Origin: Chryseobacterium scophthalmum
Lineage (GTDB): Bacteria; Bacteroidota; Bacteroidia; Flavobacteriales; Weeksellaceae
NCBI RefSeq assembly: GCF_900143185.1
Contig: NZ_FSRQ01000002.1
Span: 496,001-560,000, forward strand
Direction of reading: 5' to 3'
Length of the DNA stretch: 64,000 bases
The notes below the pieces were generated by a model. It was not told the origin of the DNA, did not search any database, and saw nothing but the letters and a program-made list of their open reading frames with translations. This document shows, piece by piece, positions 17,483 through 27,241 of the stretch; position 1 is the stretch's first letter, and the number at the start of each line of letters is the position of its first letter. The position numbers and the translations under genes are program-made.

Positions 17483-19678
17483 TTATCTTGTAAATAACAT
17501 TTCTCTATATTTCGTCATTGGCCAAAGCTCATCATCAACCATCATTTCAAGATCATCAGAAGCATCTCTGATAATATCAAATAGAGGTTTTACTTTGTTG
17601 CAGTAATCTTCTGCCTGCGTCTGACTTTCTGTTACAGCTTTTGCTGCTTCTCTTGCTTTAATCAAATCTTCAACGCCTAATTTAATTTTAGAAACGTTTT
17701 CAGAGATATTTGTAATCAAACTCATTTGCTCTTTAGCCAATGTTTTAAATTCTTTATCTCCGAAGATTTCTTTAAGACCTTTTACATTCTCAATTAATCT
17801 GTTTTGATAATTTAAAGCGGAAGGAATGATGTGGTTTCTTGCGATATCACTCAATACTCTTGCTTCAATATCAATAACAGTAGAATATTTTTCTAGTTTG
17901 ATTTCGTTTCTTGCTTCTACTTCTCTGTGGTTGAAGATTCCTATTTCTTCGTAAAGATCTACAAACTTCTGGTTCATTTCCTGTTTCAATGCTTCAGGAG
18001 TGGTTTTCCAGTTGTTTAATCCTCTTTTTTCAGCTTCTATAGCCCAGTCTTCAGAATATCCGTCACCTTCAAACATAATGTTTTTACACTGTTTGATGTA
18101 TTCTCTCAAAACATTGAAAATTGCTTCGTCTTTTTTAAGACCTGTTTCAATTAAAGCATCAACTTCTTTCTTGAAATCGTTTAATTGTTTTGCAGCAATC
18201 GTATTCATTACGGTCATAGATTCTGCACAGTTTGCAGAAGAACCTACCGCTCTGATTTCAAATTTATTTCCTGTAAATGCAAATGGAGAAGTTCTGTTTC
18301 TGTCGGTGTTGTCCAACAAAATTTCAGGGATTTTTCCAACAACATTTAGTTTTAAATCTGTCTTTTCGTCTGGAGAAAGTTTTCCTTCAGTTACCTTTTC
18401 AAGCTCTTCCAAAACTCTGAACAACTGACTTCCGATAAACACAGAAATAATTGCTGGTGGAGCTTCGTTTGCACCCAATCTGTGGTCATTACTTGCCGAA
18501 GCAATACTTGCTCTCAAAAGATCTGCATATTCGTGTACTGCTTTAATAGCGTTTACGAAGAATGTTAAGAACTGTAAGTTTTTCTTAGGATTTTTTCCAG
18601 GGCTCAACAAGTTTTCACCTGTATCAGTGGCTAAAGACCAGTTGTTGTGCTTTCCGCTTCCGTTTACTCCTGCGAATGGTTTTTCGTGGAATAAGATGTG
18701 GAAATGGTGTCTGTGAGCAATTCTTGCCATAACGTCCATCAACAAAGAGTTGTGGTCAACAGCAACGTTTACTTCTTCAAACATTGGAGCTAGCTCAAAT
18801 TGGTTTGGCGCAACCTCATTGTGTCTTGTAGTAACCGGAATTCCCAATTTCATACATTCGATTTCCAACTCTTTCATAAAGTTCATTACTCTTGTAGGAA
18901 TTGAACCGAAATAATGGTCATCTAATTGTTGTCCTTTTGCAGGAGAATGTCCTAATAAAGTTTTACCTGTTAAAACTAAATCCGGACGAGATTGATACAA
19001 TGCTGAGTCAACCAAGAAATATTCTTGCTCCCAACCTAAAGTAGGAGTTACTTTCGTTACATTTTTGTCAAAATACTGCATTACGTTGGTTGCAGCTTCA
19101 TCTACAGCATTCAAAGCTCTTAATAAAGGCGCTTTGTAATCTAAAGTTTCTCCTGTGTAAGAAATAAAGATTGAAGGAATACACAAAGTAGTTCCCATGA
19201 TAAATGCCGGAGAAGTAGGATCCCAAGCTGTATAACCTCTTGCTTCAAAAGTATTTCTGATACCACCATTCGGGAAAGAAGATGCGTCCGGTTCTTGCTG
19301 AATCAATAAGTTTCCGCTGAATCTTTCGATGGCTCTTCCACCTTCAATTGGAGTGAAGAAAGAATCGTGTTTTTCTGCAGTAGTACCTGTTAATGGCTGA
19401 AACCAGTGAGTATAGTGGGTAACCCCTTTGCTCATTGCCCAGTCTTTCATTGCTACAGCTACCTGATCTGCGATGTGTCTCTGGATTTTTGTTCCTTTTT
19501 TCATCGCATCCAAAATAGATTGGAATGCCTCTTTTGTTAAATATTCTCTCATCGTTTCTTCAGAGAAAACATTTTGACAGAATAGTTCTGACAATTTCGC
19601 AGGAACTTCTATAGAATTATCTTTTCTAAAGTCCTTGAATGGTAAAGTTTCTAACGCTTTGAATCTTAAAGTTGACAT
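17483..19678 (-). CDS. glnN: Glutamine synthetase type III
   Basis: ATP-dependent ligation of ammonia to glutamate. The 731-residue length and the N-terminal segment STLRFKALETLPF are typical of the GSIII group of Bacteroidetes and cyanobacteria, not GSI (about 470 residues). Conserved blocks seen are GWEQEYFLVD, EVAPNQFELAPMFE, HNNWSLATDTGENLL and NRTSPFAFTGNKFEIRAVGS. I place the start at the ATG 19676-19678. The longer frame to 19852 adds 58 residues without conservation and runs through a likely promoter (a TAAATTTG box on the minus strand at 19700-19707). The family forms dodecamers. No P-II gene is adjacent. Confidence 0.95.
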   Translation of the reverse strand: MSTLRFKALETLPFKDFRKDNSIEVPAKLSELFCQNVFSEETMREYLTKEAFQSILDAMKKGTKIQRHIADQVAVAMKDWAMSKGVTHYTHWFQPLTGTTAEKHDSFFTPIEGGRAIERFSGNLLIQQEPDASSFPNGGIRNTFEARGYTAWDPTSPAFIMGTTLCIPSIFISYTGETLDYKAPLLRALNAVDEAATNVMQYFDKNVTKVTPTLGWEQEYFLVDSALYQSRPDLVLTGKTLLGHSPAKGQQLDDHYFGSIPTRVMNFMKELEIECMKLGIPVTTRHNEVAPNQFELAPMFEEVNVAVDHNSLLMDVMARIAHRHHFHILFHEKPFAGVNGSGKHNNWSLATDTGENLLSPGKNPKKNLQFLTFFVNAIKAVHEYADLLRASIASASNDHRLGANEAPPAIISVFIGSQLFRVLEELEKVTEGKLSPDEKTDLKLNVVGKIPEILLDNTDRNRTSPFAFTGNKFEIRAVGSSANCAESMTVMNTIAAKQLNDFKKEVDALIETGLKKDEAIFNVLREYIKQCKNIMFEGDGYSEDWAIEAEKRGLNNWKTTPEALKQEMNQKFVDLYEEIGIFNHREVEARNEIKLEKYSTVIDIEARVLSDIARNHIIPSALNYQNRLIENVKGLKEIFGDKEFKTLAKEQMSLITNISENVSKIKLGVEDLIKAREAAKAVTESQTQAEDYCNKVKPLFDIIRDASDDLEMMVDDELWPMTKYREMLFTR

Positions 19679-19894
19679 ATTGGGTTTGATTTTACAGTGC
19701 AAATTTACAAAAAATATGGTTTCAAAATAAAACACCCCTGTATTTTTCATGATATTTTTTATTAAATAGTTTAAAAATGAATTGACCCCTGTTTGTTTTA
19801 AGGGTGTTTGTTTTGTTGTTGGTTTAAATTGATTGTTCCTAAAAAGAAGCAAATCCAGCTTAGAATTTCTTATTTTTGAGTAAATCCAGCTTAA

Positions 19895-22390
19895 ATGATA
19901 AAAAAAACGGCACTCATTATTTCTTTTTTATTCTTTCAAATACTTTTCTGCCAGAATGCAGATCCTGTTTATTATGATCAGGATTGGAAAGTAACCACAA
20001 AAACAAATGCATCTTATTATAGATTGGTGCCGATGAAAGAAGTTGGCGAATTGGTTTTGATTCAGGATTTTTATATGAATGGAACGCCACAGTTTGAAGG
20101 CTATGCTTTTAAAAAAGATGAAAATGCTTACGTAGGAGACGTTGTTTGGTATGATGAAAACGGAAATGATGATAATTTTCGTCAATATCGAAACGATACA
20201 AAAAACCTCAGCTTAACTTATTACCACACCAATGGTAAGATCCGAAAAAAAGTACAGTATAAGAATGGAGTAAAACATGTCGAGACTGTAATTTACAGCA
20301 CTAACGGAACGGTTTTGATGAAAGGACTTTTTGAAAAAGGGAAACCAATCAGCGGAAGTTTTGAAAAAGTAAAAAATAGTGACAATTACGACTATAACGC
20401 AAAAGTTGAAGAAGTTTCTATGTCTGAAGATGAATCACAAAATAAAACGGATATTTTGGCTGTTCCGCCACCGCCACCACCGATTCCGGAAACGGTTGGA
20501 GTTGAACCACAAACTGTAGAGCTTTTGGCACCAATGCATGAGGTTGGAAGTTCTTCAAAAAAAGCCAAAAACAGAAAGACTGTCACTGAAAAAATATTTT
20601 GGAAAGATTCGAAGCAGGTTGCCCAGGAAATAGTTTATGAAATCAGTTCGTATGGTTTTAAACCTATCGGACAGAAGAATTTCGATAAATCAGGGAAGTT
20701 AATTCAATCTTTAAATGAAAGTCATTTTGAAAAATACGGAAACGGAATCGCAAATGGAACTGAATATACTTATTACCTCCACAATAATTTTGCAACGGGT
20801 TTAAAATCTGCTTCAAGTTTTATTAATGGAGAAAAATCGGGTAAGGAAACTTTGTATTTTCCGAAAGGTGAGATTTCTTATGAAACTAATTATCGCAATG
20901 GTTTGAAAGATGGTGAAGAAATAGAATTTTCTGAAAATGGAAAGTTGAAAAACAAAAGAACATATAAAGAAGGAGAATCATTTAATGGAAATTTTAATGA
21001 AAATGTAGGCGAACTTATTGTGAATTTAAATTATGTAAATGGCATTAAAGAAGGAGAAGCAATCGCAAAAAATGAAGATCAACAAATTGTAGCAAAAGGA
21101 ACTTATAAAAAAGGAGAACCGTACAATGGAATCTTTGTTGTTGAAACTGGCGATAATGTCGCGGAATTAATTTCAGTAGAAAATTTTAAGAAAAAAGGTT
21201 TGCAGAAAGTTTTCAGCTACAGATTAGAAAATTTACAAAAAACCTATACTGTCAAAAATGAAAAGCTAGACGGAATGACTACTTTTTATGATGATGGAAA
21301 AATCGTAGGAACTTTAGAGTATAGAAATGATGAGCCTTACAATGGAACTTTAGTTGGCGACGATAAAACTTCAGTTTTCAAAAACGGAAAACTTACTGAA
21401 GAGGTGTTTTTTGAAGATCGTTATAATAAGGATAACATTAAAAAACAAAAACTATATGAAAACGGAATTTTGGTAAAGGTTAAAGATTATTCTTTTACAA
21501 TCTCAGAAAAGCCACAGGGTTCTTACGAAGGTGTTTTTAAAAATGGAAAACCTTTTTCAGGATATTTTGAAACCGAATACAGTCATGAGTTTAAACAGGT
21601 TGATTATTTTGAAAACGGAATTCCAAAATTTCAATATTCGAATGATTATCTGAAAAATATGGATAATTACAGACATCAATATTATGATATCAAATCAACT
21701 TATAAAGACGGAAAAATATTTGATGGCGCAGAATATGTATTAAACGGAAAACGATTTGTAATCAGGTATTGGAAAAACGGAGTCTTAAAAAGTTTTGATT
21801 GGGATCTGTTTGCGATGCATTATTTTAACCGGATTCATTTTGAATTGAAAAATAATACAATTGAGATTAATGATATGCAGGCAAATAAAAAAGCAGTCAT
21901 TAAAATTGAAGCTTCGCAAAAAGAATTTAAAAAGGAGCTTTTTATTGATGGGAAATCGGTTGATATTATTTCAAACAATCCAATAAATCAAAGTAATAAA
22001 GAAGGTGTTATTCTTTATTTTGAAGAAAACGGAAAAATAATTTCCAAGAAAATGGATGCTGTAGATCAGTCTATACAACCGAGCGAAGGAACTGAATTGT
22101 TTTATAAAGCTTATATTTCTATTGATGAGGCTTCTTCTGTTCAGGAGGTTTTCAATAAATTATCAGAAAATATTCTTGGCAATAAATTGATGGAAGAAAC
22201 GGATGAAAACCGAATTGTTGCAGGATTACAAACTGACTCTTCAGGAAAACCAAAAGACGGAATTTTAATTACGCCAACTCAAAACAATACTTATACTTTA
22301 CAATTATATCTGAAAGGAAAGTTGATGAAAACCGTAGAGAAAATATCTTTCGATAAAGTAGAAGAAGAAATCAGAAATATAGAAGAATAA
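19895..22390 (+). CDS. Large secreted YwqK/MORN-like repeat protein
   Basis: An 831-residue protein with a signal peptide (ALIISFLFFQILFCQ). Many repeats of the kind YxNGxxxGxxxxYxxxGKxxxxxxYKxG are seen, for example SFINGEKSGKETLYFPKGEI and YRNGLKDGEEIEFSENGKLK. These resemble the MORN_2/YwqK pattern often labelled 'YwqK family antitoxin' in annotations, but no toxin is nearby. A proline run PPPPPPIPE near residue 190 separates the N-terminal and central parts. Beta-sheet ribbons of this type often hold surfaces or bind partners. The function is unknown. Confidence 0.7.
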   Translation: MIKKTALIISFLFFQILFCQNADPVYYDQDWKVTTKTNASYYRLVPMKEVGELVLIQDFYMNGTPQFEGYAFKKDENAYVGDVVWYDENGNDDNFRQYRNDTKNLSLTYYHTNGKIRKKVQYKNGVKHVETVIYSTNGTVLMKGLFEKGKPISGSFEKVKNSDNYDYNAKVEEVSMSEDESQNKTDILAVPPPPPPIPETVGVEPQTVELLAPMHEVGSSSKKAKNRKTVTEKIFWKDSKQVAQEIVYEISSYGFKPIGQKNFDKSGKLIQSLNESHFEKYGNGIANGTEYTYYLHNNFATGLKSASSFINGEKSGKETLYFPKGEISYETNYRNGLKDGEEIEFSENGKLKNKRTYKEGESFNGNFNENVGELIVNLNYVNGIKEGEAIAKNEDQQIVAKGTYKKGEPYNGIFVVETGDNVAELISVENFKKKGLQKVFSYRLENLQKTYTVKNEKLDGMTTFYDDGKIVGTLEYRNDEPYNGTLVGDDKTSVFKNGKLTEEVFFEDRYNKDNIKKQKLYENGILVKVKDYSFTISEKPQGSYEGVFKNGKPFSGYFETEYSHEFKQVDYFENGIPKFQYSNDYLKNMDNYRHQYYDIKSTYKDGKIFDGAEYVLNGKRFVIRYWKNGVLKSFDWDLFAMHYFNRIHFELKNNTIEINDMQANKKAVIKIEASQKEFKKELFIDGKSVDIISNNPINQSNKEGVILYFEENGKIISKKMDAVDQSIQPSEGTELFYKAYISIDEASSVQEVFNKLSENILGNKLMEETDENRIVAGLQTDSSGKPKDGILITPTQNNTYTLQLYLKGKLMKTVEKISFDKVEEEIRNIEE

Positions 22391-22673
22391 CCTTCGACTT
22401 CGATCAGGCAAAAAGTGTTTAAGAATTAAGTTGATTTTTAAAGATGTCACATTGAGCTAAGTTGAAGTGTCGTTGCTGATTAAAGCTTTCTCAATATGAA
22501 GAAAACTTATTCTCAATTTCTTTCGGAATAGAAGGGTTAATCTTAACTTTAAAAAACTTTTTAATGAGCAGTCAGTTTTTCTTGCTGAATGCTTAAATTG
22601 TTGATTTTTAACATTTTAAATTATTAAAAATAATTTTCGTAACTTAGCAGACTTTTTATAAAAATTTTAATAT
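22391..22673. other. Non-coding gap of 283 bases
   Basis: Nothing clear was recognised apart from A/T-rich stretches. The sequence up to about 22560 looks like decayed non-coding DNA, and the promoter of the following gene must lie in the last 100 bases. Confidence 0.4.
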
Positions 22674-24365
22674 ATGACAAATTCTAGAGCAAGAGAAACC
22701 ACCGAGGCAATTGAAAGACTATACATATCTATGAGACACCTGTTTTATAGAGGTTTTTTTAAGCCGAGTGGAGTTTCTGGAGAAAGCATTAGAAGTTTGT
22801 TGAAGACGATCAATCCGGAAATTTACGGTACCATGAGCATTCCAAGCAAATTGGAATTGGATGGTTTGATGTATGTTTTAGACAGACTTCCAGAAGGTAT
22901 TGAAGAATGCGCTTTCATTCATCTTACATCAGACGAAGGTTTTGATAAAGGAAGTTTCGAGCCAATCGTTCCTAAAAAGAGAAGAAGAAACTGTTACCGA
23001 ATCGATGAGCACCAAATGAATATTGAAGTTCTTTTGGGTCGTTCAGAAATCTATGATATTCTTACGCATTTAACATTCTTATTTATAGAAGCAGATAAAA
23101 TTCGTAACCTCGCATTTATTCAGGATGAAAACTGGAAGCCGACAAGAGCTTTCAAAATCATCGAAGAAGTGGTAAAAGGGGAGAAAAAATTCAGCAGAAG
23201 AGAAAAAGAAGTGGCGTTAATTCATCTTTCTTCTTTAATAGGAAGAACTTTTGATGAAACTTTAAATGCTTACAATACTTTTGGCGATGATGAAAATCCA
23301 GACAGGTTATTCAAAATTATTTACCATTTAGGAAAAGTAAGTCTTGAAGATGCTAAACAAAGCAGAGAGAGAGAAATTTATTTCAGTGCAATTCTTAAAG
23401 AAAGAGTAGGACACCATTATTTTGGAGAAAAATGGGCGAATAAAGTGAAAGAAGTTTTATTTGAAAATGATCTTCACATGCGTCCGTTACATATTATTTC
23501 GGCAAACATGCATTCCGTAAAAAATATGCTGTACGGGAATGATGCTTTAAAGAAAAAAGATACTAAAGAAGTAGATTACAAACTTTACGGAGATATTTCA
23601 GACAAAAAAGATCTTCGTGATAAAGTTTCAAAATACGCTTTGGAAGAAGGTTTAATTTACATCAACGATAAGAGCGGAAGTAATATCGATGTTCAGATCA
23701 TTGATCTAAGCAAAACAAATCTTAAAAATACTCCTTTCGGACATTTGAAATATGACGGAGATGATGTAATTATGGTTTTCGATTATGCATTTGGCGAACA
23801 GGCTTTTGAGGTAATGGATGAATTGTTGAGACCTTTCGAGCAAAAAGGCGAAGTCTATATGATGAAGGTAAAATCAGTTTCTATTATGGGGAAAGCCGGA
23901 ATTCTTGAAGGTGGAAAAGGAGACATCATGATCCCTACTTCTCATATTTTTGAAGGAACGGCAGATAATTATCCTTTTGAAAACGCTTTGAAATTGGAAG
24001 ATTTTAAAGATGATGAGTTAAAAGCTTTTGAAGGACCGATGATTACCGTTTTGGGAACATCCCTTCAAAACAGAGATATTCTTCAGTATTTTATGAATAC
24101 TTCTTGGAAAGCAATTGGTCTTGAAATGGAAGGTGCACATTATCAGAAAGCAATTCAGGTAGCATCAAAGATCAGACATCACATTGCGCCGGATCTTTTT
24201 GTGAGTTACGCTTACTATGCTTCAGATAATCCTTTAGAAACAGGAGCTACACTTTCTTCGGGAGGTTTGGGATTGACAGGTGTAAAACCAACTTATCTGA
24301 TTACTTTAAGGATCCTTGAAAAGATTTTACAAAGCGGAAAGAAAGAAATTACTGCTAAAAAATAA
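22674..24365 (+). CDS. Conserved Bacteroidetes protein with a nucleoside-phosphorylase-like C-terminal region (DUF6909-like)
   Basis: A 563-residue cytoplasmic protein. The first half is helical (RHLFYRGFFKPSGVSGESI, later KFSRREKEVALIHLSSLIG). The second half, from about residue 390, resembles the PNP/MTA-nucleosidase superfamily: MGKAGILEGGKGDIMIPTSH near residue 405, MITVLGTSLQNRD, and LEMEGAHYQKAIQVA, which matches the MEGAA-type ribose-binding motif. I recall related sequences as a domain of unknown function in flavobacteria, but the exact DUF number is from memory. No gene nearby indicates a substrate. It is followed by a good terminator and appears to be transcribed alone. Confidence 0.6.
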   Translation: MTNSRARETTEAIERLYISMRHLFYRGFFKPSGVSGESIRSLLKTINPEIYGTMSIPSKLELDGLMYVLDRLPEGIEECAFIHLTSDEGFDKGSFEPIVPKKRRRNCYRIDEHQMNIEVLLGRSEIYDILTHLTFLFIEADKIRNLAFIQDENWKPTRAFKIIEEVVKGEKKFSRREKEVALIHLSSLIGRTFDETLNAYNTFGDDENPDRLFKIIYHLGKVSLEDAKQSREREIYFSAILKERVGHHYFGEKWANKVKEVLFENDLHMRPLHIISANMHSVKNMLYGNDALKKKDTKEVDYKLYGDISDKKDLRDKVSKYALEEGLIYINDKSGSNIDVQIIDLSKTNLKNTPFGHLKYDGDDVIMVFDYAFGEQAFEVMDELLRPFEQKGEVYMMKVKSVSIMGKAGILEGGKGDIMIPTSHIFEGTADNYPFENALKLEDFKDDELKAFEGPMITVLGTSLQNRDILQYFMNTSWKAIGLEMEGAHYQKAIQVASKIRHHIAPDLFVSYAYYASDNPLETGATLSSGGLGLTGVKPTYLITLRILEKILQSGKKEITAKK

Positions 24366-24386
24366 TTTATTTTTAAATTAAATATG

Positions 24387-24417
24387 AACCTCGAATGTTT
24401 TGCATTTGAGGTTTTTT
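24387..24417 (+). terminator. Terminator after the phosphorylase-like gene
   Basis: AACCTCGAATG pairs with CATTTGAGGTT (24403-24413 region) with one G-U pair, and a T run follows. Confidence 0.8.
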
Positions 24418-24640
24418 ATTTAACCACGAATAGCAAAAATATTTTTCACAAATGACACTAATTTATTTGTGCTAAAAATTGTGTTTCTTAATTTGTGACA
24501 TTTATAATTATTAGCCTTGTCAAGGTTCAAAACCTTGACAAGGCTTCTTGAAAAAAATATACGCAGTCATCTGTGAAAATCTGTGCAATCTGTGAGAGAT
24601 TTAAAAAATATTATCTTTAGAAATCACAAAATTTAAAACA
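24418..24640. repeat. Repeat-rich intergenic segment
   Basis: Holds a perfect 15-bp inverted repeat at 24513-24545 (AGCCTTGTCAAGGTT, CAA, then its complement), a segment cacaaatgacactaat (24448-24463) with relatives around 25130-25190, and a piece atctgtgaaaatctgtg near 24567 that resembles 4246-4273. No coding signal is seen. Confidence 0.65.
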
Positions 24641-25114
24641 ATGAGCACAACTTCACAATTAAGCAAAAGATTTCGAGAAGTTTTACTGGATGGAAAATGG
24701 ATTGCCAATACCAATTTTAAGGAACAGCTTTCAGATGTTACATGGGAACAGGCAACTACAAAAATTGATTCTTTAAATACAATTGCAATGCTCACTTTTC
24801 ATATTGATTATTACATTGCAGGATTGGTGAATGTCTTTGAAGGAGGTGATTTGGAAATCAAAGATAAGTTCAGCTTTGATCTTCCTCCGATTGAATCTCA
24901 ACAGGAATGGGAAAATCTTTTAAATAAACTTTGGCAAGATTCTGAAAAGTTCGCCACTTTATTAGAGCAAATGCAGGATTCTAAATTAGATGAGGTTTTT
25001 GTTGATGAAAAATACGGAACTTATTTAAGAAACATCGACGGGATGATCGAGCATGCTTATTATCATTTAGGTCAGATTACTTTGATTAAAAAGATGATTT
25101 TATCTAAATACTAA
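24641..25114 (+). CDS. DinB superfamily protein (DUF1572-like)
   Basis: A 157-residue four-helix protein with the DinB/YfiT-like metal-site pattern: a first histidine in AMLTFHIDYY near residue 48 and two in EHAYYHLGQITLIK near the C-terminus. Members are putative metal-dependent hydrolases or thiol transferases in bacillithiol or related metabolism. The substrate is not known. It stands alone between two repeat-rich gaps. Confidence 0.8.
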   Translation: MSTTSQLSKRFREVLLDGKWIANTNFKEQLSDVTWEQATTKIDSLNTIAMLTFHIDYYIAGLVNVFEGGDLEIKDKFSFDLPPIESQQEWENLLNKLWQDSEKFATLLEQMQDSKLDEVFVDEKYGTYLRNIDGMIEHAYYHLGQITLIKKMILSKY

Positions 25115-25231
25115 TAACACGAATGTTTTCACTAATGACGCAATTATTAGTGTCTATTTGTATTTTCATTTGTGATATTTGTGTTTAATCTAATTTAACA
25201 ATCAAAACTAAAACTCATCTAAACTTCAACG

Positions 25232-25267
25232 AAAAACCTCATCAACGCTCCGTATTTGAGGTTTTTT
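25232..25267. terminator. Terminator-like hairpin before the M1 peptidase
   Basis: AAAAACCTCA (25232-25241) pairs with TGAGGTTTTT (25257-25266). It may end the DinB-like gene transcript. It resembles the stem at 24387-24417. Confidence 0.6.
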
Positions 25268-25304
25268 CAAAAATTACCTACCTTTAGAAAAATAAAATTT
25301 ATCA

Positions 25305-27146
25305 ATGAGAAAATCGTTTATCATCCTTTTTGCATTTGTTATTTCGCAGTTTCAGGCACAGCAAAACGCCTATTACCAGCAAGCTGCACAATATAAAATG
25401 GATATCGACGTCAATGCAGAACAATTTACTTATCAGGGAACTCAAACTTTAAAATACCGCAACAATTCGCCCGACGAACTCAATGTCGTGTATTTCCATT
25501 TGTATTGGAATGCTTTTAAGCCTAATTCAATGATGGATCAAAGAGTGGCTTCACAAGGGAAAAATGGAGATTCTAGATTACAAAAAGATGGAATTTCAAG
25601 ATTGGCTTCAATTCCTAAAAGTGAAGAAGGCGCACAAAATATTCACTGGATTAAACAAAACGGAAAAGAACTGAAATATGAAATTCAGGAAACAGTAATG
25701 AAAGTGTATCTGGATAAACCGATCAAAGCACATTCAAAAACAACTTTCACCATGGAATGGGATGCTGTGATTCCTCAGCAGATCAGAAGAGCAGGAAGAA
25801 ACAATAAAGAAGGTGTTGATATGACGATGACGCAATGGTATCCGAAAATCGCAGAATATGATTATGACGGTTGGGCAACTTTCGATTATGTGGGAAGAGA
25901 ATTTCACGCGCCGTTTGCAGATTTTGATGTAACGATCAAAATTAATAAAGATTATGTTGTTGGAGCAGGAGGTACGCTTTTAAATCCAAAAGAAGTAAAA
26001 GGGTATGATGCATCAGCACAGATTAAAGCTGATCAAAATAAAGCAACCTGGAAATGGACCGCCAAAAATATGCTCGATTTTGCCTGGGCTGCAGATAAAG
26101 ATTATTCGGTAGAAAGTTTTGATGTTCCTCAAGGTCCGAAAGTATATTTTGTGTATCTGAAAAATGATAAAACGAAAGCTTGGGGTGAAGCAAAATCCTA
26201 TGTCACCAAATATTTCCAGATTATGAATTCTAAATTTGGGAAATACGCTTATCCTTCTTACGCTTTCATTCAGGGTGGCGATGGCGGAATGGAATACGGA
26301 ATGTGTACCATGATTTTGGGTGAAGCAAAAAACATTGAGGATTTGATGGGCTTAATGGCTCACGAAGGTTCTCACTCTTGGTATCAGCAAATGTTAGCAA
26401 CTAACGAACCTGTGAGACCGTGGATGGATGAAGGTTTCACAAGTTATGCAGAAAGCTACGTGATGCATCAGTTATTTCCGCCGAAAGACAACAGACCGAA
26501 TGCTTTCGTTGAAAAGATTGATGCTTATAGAAAGTTTCTAAAAAAACAAATTGAAGAGCCTGCAGTTTGGTTAGGCGATCATCACGACAACGGAACAGCA
26601 TATTCTTATGCAAGTTATGTGAAAGGTGAATTGTATTTGGTGCAATTAGGATATATTGTTGGAGAAGAAAATTTATCTAAAATCATGACCGAATATTTCA
26701 GAGAATGGAGCATGAAACATCCTACCGATAGAGATTTTCTTCACATTGCACAGAAAGTTTCGGGAATGGATCTGAAATGGTTTCATCATTATTGGATCAA
26801 TACGACCAAAACCATTGATTACGCAATTAAAGACGTTCAATACGGTGACAAATCAACAACGATCACTTTAATTAATAATGGTCAGATTCCGATGCCTATT
26901 GATTTCTCTGTGATGACTGCAGATAAAAAAATGGTAAATTACCAAATTCCATTAAATATGACGCATGCATGGAAAACCGAATATACTTTCGGACCGTTCA
27001 CGACGTTACCATACTGGCCGTGGACGCAGAAAGAATATACGTTTACCATACCTTATAACAAATCTCAATTGAGCGTTTTAGGAATAGATCCTAGTCAAAG
27101 ATTGGCAGATGTGAATCCTGAAGATAATTTTGTTGAAGTGAAATAA
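25305..27146 (+). CDS. M1 family zinc metallopeptidase, secreted
   Basis: A 613-residue protein with a signal peptide (KSFIILFAFVISQFQAQ). The gluzincin site is LMAHEGSHSWYQQ, with HEGSH in place of the usual HExxH spacing HEXXH (the form is HEGSH), followed by WMDEGFTSYAESYV with the third zinc ligand Glu. The exopeptidase motif reads GGDGGMEYGMCTM rather than GAMEN. Substrates are unknown, and related flavobacterial proteins are annotated as M1 aminopeptidases. Length and C-terminal beta region fit. Confidence 0.9.
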   Translation: MRKSFIILFAFVISQFQAQQNAYYQQAAQYKMDIDVNAEQFTYQGTQTLKYRNNSPDELNVVYFHLYWNAFKPNSMMDQRVASQGKNGDSRLQKDGISRLASIPKSEEGAQNIHWIKQNGKELKYEIQETVMKVYLDKPIKAHSKTTFTMEWDAVIPQQIRRAGRNNKEGVDMTMTQWYPKIAEYDYDGWATFDYVGREFHAPFADFDVTIKINKDYVVGAGGTLLNPKEVKGYDASAQIKADQNKATWKWTAKNMLDFAWAADKDYSVESFDVPQGPKVYFVYLKNDKTKAWGEAKSYVTKYFQIMNSKFGKYAYPSYAFIQGGDGGMEYGMCTMILGEAKNIEDLMGLMAHEGSHSWYQQMLATNEPVRPWMDEGFTSYAESYVMHQLFPPKDNRPNAFVEKIDAYRKFLKKQIEEPAVWLGDHHDNGTAYSYASYVKGELYLVQLGYIVGEENLSKIMTEYFREWSMKHPTDRDFLHIAQKVSGMDLKWFHHYWINTTKTIDYAIKDVQYGDKSTTITLINNGQIPMPIDFSVMTADKKMVNYQIPLNMTHAWKTEYTFGPFTTLPYWPWTQKEYTFTIPYNKSQLSVLGIDPSQRLADVNPEDNFVEVK

Positions 27147-27171
27147 CTTTTAGTTTAAATAAATAATAATC

Positions 27172-27208
27172 AATCCCCGAAGAGTTTTTCTTTGGGGATT
27201 ATTTTTTG
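27172..27208 (+). terminator. Terminator after the M1 peptidase
   Basis: AATCCCCGAAG (27172-27182) pairs with CTTTGGGGATT (27190-27200), one G-U pair, then a T run. Confidence 0.85.
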
Positions 27209-27241
27209 ATAAGTTTGTATATTAAAAATCTATAATTAAAA

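Noticed and set aside
19679-19852. N-terminal extension of glutamine synthetase III
   Set aside because: The extra 58 residues are not conserved in type and cross the likely promoter; GSIII proteins normally begin near MSTLRF.
19895-22390. Toxin-antitoxin role for the YwqK-like protein
   Set aside because: No toxin gene is adjacent, and the size and signal peptide do not fit a cytoplasmic antitoxin.
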